64,000 nucleotides of DNA, taken from positions 310,001 to 374,000 of the forward strand of contig CM057141.1 in the NCBI GenBank assembly GCA_029964075.1. Direction: 5' to 3'. Origin of the DNA: Patiria pectinifera (Eukaryota > Echinodermata > Asteroidea > Valvatida > Asterinidae). The notes below the pieces were generated by a model, which worked only from the letters and a program-made list of their open reading frames with translations, made no database searches and had not been told where the DNA came from. The translations under genes were made by a program, and so were the position numbers. Below are positions 34,443 through 45,700 of the stretch, piece after piece. The stretch's first letter is position 1; each line of letters starts with the position of its first letter.

Positions 34443-35089
34443 CGGAGCAACTATAGAATGCAGGGCCACGCCGGAGCAAGGTTTTTATTTTGATTGGAGG
34501 CGTGGATGGATAGGAGTAATAGATATGCAAACCTGCAAAAAGTGCTAAGTACAGCGAATGCACTTGTCTTCTAAGCTTCTCATGAAGGAACAGAAGGGAG
34601 GGCGTGCTTGTTAATGTGTTGGGGGCACGGTACGGAGCGGAGTCGCGGAGTGGCGGAGGCGCGGAGTCGTGGAGTCGCAGAGTCGCGGAGACGCGGGGCA
34701 CTGGAGTGGCGGAGTCGCGGAGTCGCAGAGACTCGCGCCGATAGAGGGCGCAATTCTCGGGGGATTTTTTTTAGAACGAAGCATCCGTATCCATTTTAAA
34801 TGAGCTCGCAAATTAGGAAGGGAGGAGGGCGACGGGGCGGAGTGGCGGAGGCGTGGAGTCGCAGAGTCGCGGAGACGCGGGGCACTGGAGTGTCGGAGAC
34901 GCGGAGTCGCGGAGTCGCAGAGACGCGCGCCGATAGAGGGTGCAATTCTCGGAGATATCGACTGCGGCTCCACGACTCCACGATCGATTTTCGGGATCGG
35001 AGGTAGGTCGACTGTGGCTCCACGCCTCCACGCAGCCGTACGGAGGCGCGGATGTAGAGTAAAGTGGCCCTGCATTCTATAGTTGTACC
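34443..35089. mobile_element. Inverted-repeat element carrying GC-rich minisatellite
   Basis: Ends share 22 bp in inverted orientation (CAACTATAGAATGCAGGGCC, then AC). CTAGATT flanks both sides (34436-34442 and 35090-35096), a possible target duplication. The interior has two related blocks (~34,622-34,765 and ~34,838-34,955) of short GGAGTCGCGGAGTCGC-type repeats, each ending in GATAGAGGG-GCAATTCTCGG. Non-coding; antisense frames look RS-like only because of the repeat. Confidence 0.6.
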
Positions 35090-35884
35090 CTAGATTCTTT
35101 CCTTTAATTAATGTAATGTGAGGCAGGCTCGAATGGCTTCTCCGGCCCGGCCCCCTCCACTGGCAATAATTTGCACAATGGAGCATCAGTGACTAGGCTA
35201 AGTGGGTTAATCACTTTGTGGTAAAGTTTCATGTAAAGGAAGTTAAACCAAGCCAGGCAGTTAATAGAGTAACAGCTGTGTCTAAAATACTTGACTTCCT
35301 CAATATAAATGGAGGAAGTCCAGTATTTTAACTGAACTAAACTGTGATTGGCCATAAGCCTACTCGGTCATGTCAGTTGACTGCAAAAAGTAACTGAAAT
35401 GATGGCCTTTTTTATCTGAATCATTCAGCCTGATATTTGGAATGCGGGTCCAGGTTTACTCACCGAAGCATCACTTTTTTCACTATAAATAGATCATACT
35501 TGGGTGAGTAAATGGTAAAACTGCATGCCTAATATCAGGCCAAATGATACTCCTAGAACTATGAGGCTCTCCAGTGAGCCTCATCATGCTCATAGACACA
35601 GAACCCCGCAAAATTGTTGTCAGCACAAAACACTAATTAAGTACAAAAACGTCCATCCCAACCAAGCTTTTTCCCACAGAACCGCTGCACAGTTTGCCCC
35701 TAAACTCCGTACAATACCTCATGACATACTCACGTTATGTGCACCCAACAAACATCGGTGGATTCTGTCTGTTTTCGGCAAAAATGATGAAAAATATGCC
35801 CTTTCCGCACTGAGCCAACCTAACAATTGAAACGAGCACGCGCGCAGAATGATCGCAGTCATTTTCGGTTCGATCGCTCGGAGC

Positions 35885-35964
35885 GCGCCGCGGGGGGTAT
35901 GGTGTAGGAGCGTAACGATAGTATGCGCATGCGAACAAGTGCAAGTACGTACCCCCCGCGGCGC
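35885..35964. repeat. GC-rich palindrome with 15-bp perfect arms
   Basis: GCGCCGCGGGGGGTA (35885-35899) is inverted at 35950-35964. The 50-base loop contains TGCGCATGCGA, an NRF-1-like sequence. It could be a short mobile element or a regulatory CpG-rich site about 0.7 kb upstream of the VPS9D1 start. Confidence 0.55.
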
Positions 35965-36130
35965 CTGAAATTTATGATGTTCAAAAGGGTGTTTTGAAGT
36001 TGAACTAAGTTACTTGGAAGGCAATTGGAAGGGATGGGAAGGGAGGTGAAGGGTGTCTATATGTATCTGTATCTGTTCGTCTACGTACCAACACCTTCTT
36101 CTGGTTGTCGCATATGTTGGTCGGGTCACG

Positions 36131-36467
36131 CAGTGGCGGTTCTACGGGCCCCCCCCCCCCACCCCCCAAAAATTATTTTTGTTGTCTAGCCTCCCCCCAA
36201 AAAAAATTATAAAAAAAAAAAATTGCACTAGCAAAATGTAAGAATGTGACGTACATGCGAATGGTCTCCCCTAAATAAATAGTCGTGAGAAGGGTGCATT
36301 CGTACACTTTTAGTTAATATAGTGTGCCTGATTGTTGGGATTTTATTTGCGCTCCCCATTGAATATGGCACAAGCCCCTACGAGCCCCTACATTTCAGCA
36401 CGCCTCCCTGAAAAAAAATCTGGATCCTAGGCCCCCCCAAAAAAAATATTGGCTCTAGAACGCGCTG
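36131..36467. mobile_element. hAT-like MITE with poly-C core
   Basis: Ends CAGTGGCGGTTCTA and TAGAACGCGCTG are imperfect inverted repeats. The 8-bp flanks GGGTCACG (36123-36130) and GGGTCGTG (36468-36475) match at six positions. The interior has C and A tracts. Type agrees with the MITE at 16.6 kb. Confidence 0.6.
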
Positions 36468-36647
36468 GGGTCGTGTGCAAGTCTCACATTAGGTTATGTG
36501 TGTATACAATATCACGCTGTCTTTGCACTGCTCATCATATGACATAACTTTAGCTTATGTTTTGTTAATCACAGTTTTTGTGTTGCATTAGCTCTTTGTA
36601 TGCTGCTGATCATCCGTCAGTCCAGTTTTCAGTGAAGACACAGCAAC

Positions 36648-36722
36648 ATGGAAGGGAGCTTACACACAGCAATGAAGGCTGTTGGCCAGGCTATCCAACT
36701 GGATGGTGCTGGCGACAACAAG
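36648..36722 (+). CDS. VPS9D1: VPS9D1 exon 1: start and MIT-like helix 1
   Basis: [20 protein letters not shown] and AGDNK. The ATG context is CAACATGG and the donor is GTAAGG. The V-G-Q-A-I-x-L-D pattern is an MIT-type helix. Confidence 0.9.
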
Positions 36723-39700
36723 GTAAGGTACCAGACCAAAAGTCTTACAGTAAACAAAATTTAAAGAAAAATTGACACTGAAAATGGGTCCTGAGTTGAG
36801 TTTCATGAGCAATAAGTATGATGAGACCAAGGGCGGATGCATGGCCCCCCCAAAAAAAATTTTTTTTTTTCTTTTTACATGTAAGTGACGTCGCAATAAA
36901 GGCAGGCACAGCGTACACCATCATCTTTTCCTCAAAAAAAAAAATTGCTTCAGATCGCACCACAGAGCATCTAGAATCCAACAAATTGTTGGGGCCCTGA
37001 AGCAGGCCCCGAACCCCTCACCGTAATTTTTTGGGACCCACTTTTTGGGGGACCAAAATTTGTTTGGCCCCCCCCCCCCCCCCCCCTCCCCAAAAAAAAA
37101 ATGTTTTCTGGATCCGCCCTCCGATAAGACTCTTTGTCCTTTTGAATGTTTCGCATTTTTCATTTCCCAAAATTTTACGTTTTTAATATTCTTAATGTGA
37201 AACAGATGGACTGGAGTGATTTATATTTATTAGCATATACTATTTTTGATTTGTTTTTTCCCTTTAGGAGGCATATTACAGATACTTGGCCTGTATCCAA
37301 TACATCTCGCAAACAGTACTGGAAGACTCTAAAAGTCAAGGTAAAAAACAGCAGAAAAAAAAGGAACTTGAGTCCATACACCAAATTTACAGTCCTTTTC
37401 TTATAAAGATTACAGAGCTAGAAATATGAATAAAAAGTGAATAAAGGGTTCTGAAAGTGTGAGGAATACATCAAAAAAAATCAGGATTATTTTTGAAAAC
37501 TAGAGGTATCAAGAGTGAGGTAGAAAAAAATAAAAGGTATTTGTGTCTCCCAGCCACAAAAAACTCGGCTCTCTCTGTCTGTGACATGTAATTAGCAAAA
37601 AGGTTTGAAAACGGCTCTGGAAATCAAGGTGGGCAAGCTATCAGCTGAAGTATTAATATCACAAAACCTCAGTATTCCAGACATTACTCAATTGGATTTG
37701 AAAATGGCTAGTTTGTCTTGGTTTTCTCATCAGGTTACCAGGGGCCAATCAAGACCAAAGTTACTGCCAGAATGCTGAAGTTGGCCCAGCAGTGCATGGA
37801 TCGTGTGACTGCAATCATGGAAAACACAGGTAAATAAACCAAAAAGATTGGCAGGGTTAGACAAACATTGAAGTAAAGTCCGGTCAGAAAATCTCATCCT
37901 CAGTACTGCATCTCAAAATCTCCAAAATCCTCCACTTTGCATGAATCCAGTGGCCTACGTGTATCTGTTTTGTTCTTTAACTTTCACGGGTGTAGATACG
38001 TCTTATAAGACTTGAAGAGCATCACAAGACATTCACCTGCTGTTTCTTAACTTTTCAGAGGAAGGCGATGCTTCTCATCTGACCCCACCACCTGGTGACC
38101 AATCAGGTCGCTTCAGTCCATCCATTAGGAGCTTTAGCTCCTCTCCTGTGCCATCCGAGCAGCCTACCAAGGCCTACGAGCCACTGCCTACAATTGGCAC
38201 GGCTCCTAAGCCTCCTGAGCTACCATCAGTCGGTGCTTGCCGGGTGGTAACTCCAACAGCTTCACTGCCTGTTCCCTTGGGCTATACCAGACCTCAAACA
38301 GCCAGGTATGTTCAGTGTCCATCCTTGTGGAAACCCCTACAATTTAGAACTTGATAATCCATGAAAAGTTTGGAAATGATATTACATAAAATAAAGATAT
38401 GGATTATGGGACATGTTTCTATATCCAATGCGAACTGATCAGCCGACCCCAGCAAACTCAGTTGTCCAGTGGTTAAAGCAAGTGCACAAGTAGGCTAAGC
38501 CCAATGTTAATATTCACATCACCCCAACATAAATGCCATCATACACATACATTTGTTTTACATTTAATTAAATCTACACTATATTTGTAATGATAGTGTA
38601 AACTATAGTTATAACCGTTGGCCGTGGCAGTGTGTTTATCTTGAATTTTACAGGTAGATGAAGGCAAACATTCTTTTAATTTCAGTTCAATGAAAATAAA
38701 TTAGCAAATAAATGAGTGAACTGTAAATTGTGTGATTCTTGGACAGGAAGGACAAGTTGACGCCGTTGGAGGCAGCGTATCTGGAAAACCGACGTTTGAT
38801 AAACTCCTACAAAGCTAGACTGGTTCAATTGATGGAAACAAACAAGGGCAAAGGTCAACTTAACAAGACAACATTGGTAAGCAGTCACTAATTATCAGAT
38901 TTCCAAATCTCAAGTTTACTGAGCCCGCTGAAATGTATCCAAACAGTAACTGGGTACTGGCCTAACATTCTTGAGGAGTGTTTTGGAAGTTTTTATTATT
39001 TTATTTCATTTTTTTGGGGGGTTCTGTTTCGTCTTTATTTATTTATTTAAAAAAAAAAAATTGGGGGGGGGGGGGGGGGGGGAGAGTGCCACACTGAGTT
39101 TACAGTGTTTAAACAAAATATACATGTATATCAGAGGTGGCAGCAAGTCATTTTTTGCAAGTCCAAGTCAAGTCACAAGTCATTGTTTGCAAGTCCAAGT
39201 CAAGTCACAAGTCATTAGGTCCAGTCACAAGTCAAGTCACAAGTCATTAGGTCTAGTCACAAGTCAAGTCACACGTCATTTGGTCTAAACACAAGTCAAG
39301 TCACAAGTATCTTTGTCCAAGAACACGTCAAGTTGCACATTATTTTGTCCAGCTGTAATAAGCTAAAAGAACCTGGCGTCAACTTACGAGTTATTTTGAA
39401 CATGCCTCCTTAATTCCCCTTTTTCAATGTGTTGCAATTATATTCTTGTAGTTTATCACATATCTGTCGGATAATAGCCCTTTGTATACTTTAATAAATT
39501 TACTTTACATTGTAGAAATAAATGTTGAGATGACATTAAAAAAAGACTTCACTCACTCGATTACATGTAGTATACTAACACTTTATTGTTCAATTTTCAT
39601 GTATACTAAACGCCTACCAATGGGTAATAGGCTATCCGGTATTTTACATGCAAAACAAGCCACTTCCAAAACCTTTGACCCGCACCCATTGACATGTAGG

Positions 39701-42700
39701 CCTACATTTGTATTGTTACCATGGAGCTTTACATGCAGACATGCCCGATCTGGAGCAAGGGAAAATATACATTCAATCTATAGGGCAGATTTTCAAGTAC
39801 TAGAGGCTAGAGGTTATTTAGATTCAATAGCCATGTACGCGTACGCAACGTAACAGCTCAGCTCACTGATATGATCTACAGCTGCAGCTGGGCGAAGTAG
39901 AAACCGGGCAAGCCAAAGTCCGTTTTTTAATGCACGTAAGGCGTAAACCGAATAGCCAATTAAAAGTGTAATAGCTTAATTAAAGTGTATTGGCCATTGG
40001 GTCGCTCGAGTAGCATCAGACTTGGGTTGGTAACAAGTCATTTTTTGCAATCCCAAGTCAAGTCACAAGTCATTGTTTGCAAGTCCAAGTCAAGTCACAA
40101 GTCAAAGCTGGTATTTACAAGTCAAGTCACAAGTCACAAAAATAGCGACTCGAGTCCGACTCGAGTCCAAGTCACATGACTTGAGTCAGCACCTCTGATG
40201 TATATCGGCAAAGGGACAAACCCAATGTTGAAGATAAAATTATTCCCATGTTTGAAGAAGCTGATGAACATTGCAACGTCTGTCTATCTGATTCTATATA
40301 CATGTATACACAACAAAGATCGACACATAGCACGTCAAAATGTATAAAAACCTTTTTTAAGAACCGTGCATTGATGAAAACATTAGCATGTGATTGTTAA
40401 TTTTGCTTGACGGTATCAATTGGTCAGCTGGCAATAATGTGCGGAATTGGTGTCCTGTGTATTAGGGTTTCATTGAAGCAGCAATCAAATGAGCTGTCAA
40501 ATAGGGCCTGGGTTTTTGTTTTTTTTAATAAATCTGGTTGAAGCATTGTGTACCTAACAGACACGTGGTAACGCATCACATCAGGGCCCAGGCCAGTGAT
40601 GGATTGATTGTATTTGTATGACAAGTTAATGATCCATTTTAATAATGCGCGGAATGAGCCATGAACACTGTACTTATGTTCTCCATCACATTTGGTTACC
40701 TTTCTGAGGAAGGTAATAAAATACAAAGAAAGTGAAATACAAAGAGACAAAAAAAGACACAATTGGGAAAAAAAATATTAGATATTATGCAAAGGACAAT
40801 AGAGGAATTGTCTTATTTGACCTACAGATATCAACAGTGAATACCGGGAAAACAAAGGAATTACCAAAGCCTATTTATGATCATCATCATTTAAAAAAAA
40901 AAATCAATGTGCATGTAAATCGTCCAGTGTTCATGAGCCTGATAACAAAATGCATCAACCGTTTACTATCTGCAGTCTAATTTAGGCTCGTGACACATAA
41001 TTTTGTAGACAGAATGATGGTTTTATGGGTAGATGTCAAGTGTGTACATGTGAATGCATATAATAATGTGGGAAGATACTTGTAAGCACTACTCATTAAT
41101 GGGATAGCGAAAAGAAGAGCCATTTGCGTTTGCTGATGAAGATTGATGCTAATGAAGATTTATGAACAAGCGCATCCGTACTAAAGTCTTCTTTAATGGA
41201 AAATGCATAATTGCCTCAGACTGACAGCCGTCTAAAAATTAGCGGTAGTATTGATAGTGCTGTATAGGCGCTGCAGAAAGCTTTAATATGAGAAGCATCT
41301 TGATTGGTCAGTCCTACTAGTCGAGTGATGAGGATCACAAAGGGTTCGGTGAAGCCGGCAGTGTGTGTTTGAGATTTGCTTTGCCGTGTTGTTGTTGAGG
41401 GAATTTGAGCTTTCAAGAAGCTAATGACAAATTTATCGTCTGAGTTTGTGCATACTGCATGAAGTGCCTACTTGTTTCTTGAAAAGACAGTTTTCACAAA
41501 CAGCTGGACGATTGTATGTACTTTGTTGATGTCTGGTACAGTCTACAAGTTTATGAGGAGGATCTCAAGGAGTATGGCCAATTGGACTGATGCGGAGCTA
41601 TCTCCGCCTTTAGACAGTGCTAGACGTATCGGCTACCCATACATCTTTGATCTCAGCAATTCTGCCGACTTTAAAACCATCTTCTTGGCCTTTGACTTTG
41701 TGACCATTCTTAGCAGTGGCGTAGTCTGTCTGGTTTTCCTGACACGACCTAAGAGCCTGAGCACTTCCTTAACCCTCTTACAGATCAACCAGTGTGTCGT
41801 TGATTTTCTCCTCCCCTTTTGGATGGCACTCTACACGCTGATCCCCAGCCCAAGAGATCTGATCTCATCAAGCCTTGGATCTCAGTTGATCTGTTGCTTA
41901 TGGATGTCTCTTTGGCCCATCCCGCTGATCTTTGAGGCCTGTCTCATAAACTTTATGCTCATGGTGGTTGAGCGTCACTTTGCCATTTGCCACCCCATTC
42001 GGCACCGACTGTGGAAACTTCACAGTGGTCGCAGGGCTAAGATTGCCATTCTCTGCACATGGCTGAGTAGTTTGGTCTGTGTTACAGTGGACTTTGCAGT
42101 CGCACTGGATCCAATCCCTAAAGCTGGTTCTTGTCAAGGCTTGAGGCGGTCATCCCCAGCCACTATCCCCACATCATTTTGGGCTTTCCTAGTGATAATG
42201 GTTTCCGTCCCCATCATCACAATTGTCTGTTTTCTGCGCACCGTTTTAAAGCTATGTAAGCTTGGCAGTCAACATGGTGTCGTCCACGGCAATGCATTAC
42301 ATCGTGCAAAGCGTAACTTTCTTGTTGTCATGTCGGTCACATTCACTGCAACCATTGCAACACTTGTACCAGTGTGTCTCCTGTGGATTGTGGACGCATT
42401 GATTGACTCGAAATGGGAAAGAAAATTAATTTACTTAATTAATGACATCATTATCTGCACCATAATGATCAAGTCTCTTAGTGTGTCCTTGATCTACATG
42501 ACAGGCAGCCGCAGATTCAGGCAAGAACTGATCAAATTACTGAGAAAATACAAGAGGAAGTTGTGGCCTAACAATGAGATCATTCCACTGGATAGCATCC
42601 ATGTTTAACATGCTTCACAAGTGGCAGTCATCAGCCAGGTCACTTGCTGTTGTGCCTATTTTGCAGTTACATGATGAAGTCAGCAACTTTGTTTGTTTTA

Positions 42701-45700
42701 AATGACAGTGAACTTTTGTATTCTTCTCTCAGTGGAAAAATGACGGACTCATTTCATGCATCTGAAAGTCGACCAAAATTCTGTTCGTGAACTGGTCTGC
42801 GAACTCTCTGTACAGATGATAGAGGGCGCTTTTTAACCTGACAATGTAATTGTGTGAAGGACATGATTACATAGTTCATTGTATGTCGGGTACCAGGAAG
42901 TAAGATAGTGTCCAAAGGTCCTTCAGTTCCCATGTCCACTGTTGATGGGGGTACTTGTAAACAAAGCATTGAGTTATTGGCACAGGGTTCCTCTGGTCAT
43001 GGAAAATCCAGAAAAGTCATGGAAAAGTCATGGAAAAGTCATGGAAAAGTCATGGAAAAGTCATGGAAAAGTCATGGAAAAGTCATGGAAAAGTCATGGA
43101 AAAGTCATGGAAAAGTCATGGAAAAGTCATGGAAAAGTCATGGAAAAGTCATGGAAAAGTCATGGAAAAGTCATGGAAAAGTCATAGAAAAGTCACGGAA
43201 AAGTCACGGAAAATTCATGGAAAAGTCATGGAAAAGTCATGGAATTTTGTTGTTGTCCTTAAGGTGCAGGAACCCTGTTGGCAATGAAATTTGCCTTTTG
43301 CTTAAATTCAGAATTCTGCTTGTCAAGCCACTTCATTGTTGCAGAACAAATGGTGTAAAAAGTGACTGTTTAAGAACCCAATGACCAGGACACATTCAAA
43401 TCTTGTTGGACCCTCCCCACTGTATGTTGCAACTCCACTTACCTAATTAAGACTGCTTAACCGACAGGAATGTTCCTAATTTGTCTAACGTAGAGAACCC
43501 ACTGTCATTGTTTCGTTTCAGAATTGACAAAATTGAACTCTTTGTTACTGTATGAACATACTGTTTTACAGTTCATGTAAACCTTTAAATAACCCTACCA
43601 CATACATTTTAGAAAAATGGTGTCAGTCTAGGTATTTTGTTTACATATTTATGTTCTAAATGTTTGTGTGTTTTTTTTTCAATTTTCTGGAATTCATTTT
43701 GAAATGTGTGGAAATGCAAATGTTCTTGAGTATGACCAAATTTGAAAAACATAAATCATGTTTATAATTGTCTGCAATGATTTAGGTTAGATGCAGAGAT
43801 GTACATATAATTCCTCCTGCAATGGCCTGATTTCAGGCTTTATCAAATTTAATATATTTAATAAGCAATTTTGAAGAAAAGAAAACCTGCGTGTTTTTTT
43901 CCTACATGCCTCAAAGTTCAGGTAAAAATGACAGGGTCCACTTTCATCCCTGTAGATGATTAGCGTAAATGGAAAACTGAACAACGTCTGAGTGGACGGA
44001 CCTTTCAGGGCAGAAAAACGATTGGAGCCCAATCAGCCCATCAAGTTATCCTCCTTTCTCTTGCCTTATTGTATATAGAATTTTTTTAAAGCAGCAACTA
44101 AAATACCTTTGTGGATGAACACCATGTATGCATCACACATTGTCTTTTAAATATTTGTGTAATCACCACAGTAGTCACTAGGTATGCTTGTACATTAGCA
44201 ATTTGTGGCAGCTCTACTTTTTGATTCACCCAGATTTTTGTCCGAAGATCATCCACAGTTGGACTGGACACAATTTTCAGTCATTACAGCACAAGATTGT
44301 GCAACTCCAGAATATTCAATTTGGTGTAAGATAAGGTTGTGATTTTCTTGCATAGTGTTCAAGTCACTTCACGACATCAAGTTGTGAAGTTGCAGGTTTT
44401 ACTTTCCCCTCGGACAGTTGAAAAACTTATTTTGTAATTGTATACGTGCAAGATTACACCTTAATGGAAGATTCAAGTATGCATGTAATTTGGTTGATTC
44501 ATTCATTGTTTGTTTTCAAAGAGATTTGAAACAAGTTATTTTAAAAAAATGAGTAAATTTGGTAACAAAAGCCGTTGAATCTTTTACATAGTTAAAGCCT
44601 TCATTACTTGTTTTAAACGTTCCAGTTTCAACAATCACCAAATCAAAAATCAATTTCACTGCCCTGCATTTAACCAGTAAGTGAAAACAGTTCCTTCGTC
44701 TCCCCCTAAGGATTGCTATCTGCCCCCCTGGCTGTCTACCCAAGACACTGTATAGACCAATAAGCAAAGGAAGGATCCTCAAATATATACACATGTATGT
44801 AGCGTGTATTAGTCATATTGTATCATTCTGTCCTGCGACTCAATGGTATTCTGGGATTGGCTCATGCTGTGTGAACCATGGATATTATCAAATCCTCGCT
44901 GGGTAACTTCTCTGCATTCTTGCAAGAGGTAAGTCCACCTAAATGCTCTTAATATTTGAATACTTGCAACTAGAACTTGACGACAGTGATACCTACTTGT
45001 TTAGTTTTGCTGTTTCTCAAATTTTAAGGATAGGTTTGAACTTATCGTAGAGTGTCTTTGAGAAAGCTTTGCATATATTCACAAATTATTTCAGAGAAAG
45101 ATGTTCGCCAGAATTGAAAACATTACAATCCCGCCACTTTTTCACAATGAAGTGTTCTAAATGGTTTAAGAAAGTTTTGAAGACCGAAGGTGTGTGTGTG
45201 CACGGGTCGGCATGACAATTTCTACCTGAGTTAGAGCCAGGGTTAGATTTTACTTGTGTAGAACACTAGACCCATGTAGAAACTATGCTGGATTCTTGCT
45301 TGTATGAAAAGGGTTCCAGCAAAGTCTTGTGGACCCGGGTCCTACCAGCGAAAGGAGTTTGGGGATAGTGTGAAGGGTTCCATACTTCTTTACACTTCAT
45401 AAAGGTAGCGGCCTTTATAATATGGTGTTCACTCAATGGTGTGTGAACATTTTCTTAAAACAATTATACATTGTACAAAGTTGATGACAAGTTATAATGC
45501 AAGAAATCTGAACTGGGACTAAGTAATTAATGACCTGTAACCTGAGCAGGAAGTGACATGACACCACAATGGTAAATACTTAGGAGTAAATGTCTGATAA
45601 TCACAAAATCTTTGTCCTTAGTCTGTTAGTTACCAAGCGGCAACTTGACAAGGTTGTGTTAGTGCAGTGGGGAGTCCACAAGATGAAAATGTGTTGTTTC

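Larger units (their letters stand above)
33748..36647. other. Divergent intergenic region between ACIN1 and VPS9D1
   Basis: The two genes are transcribed away from each other. The 2.9 kb between them holds the NRF-1-type site, an inverted-repeat element (34,443-35,089), a GC-rich 15-bp palindrome (35,885-35,964) and a hAT-like MITE (36,131-36,467). No coding sequence was recognised. Confidence 0.65.

Noticed and set aside
34611-35186. 191-residue minus-strand RS-like frame
   Set aside because: Made by the GC-rich short repeats of the inverted-repeat element; no splice context and no domain.
39482-39853. 123-residue open frame inside the hAT-like element
   Set aside because: No similarity to a hAT transposase or zinc finger, biased composition, and no splice context.
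42908-43384. 158-residue open frame rich in [11 protein letters not shown] repeats
   Set aside because: It is only the translation of the 11-bp minisatellite, which has no stops in plus-strand frames.
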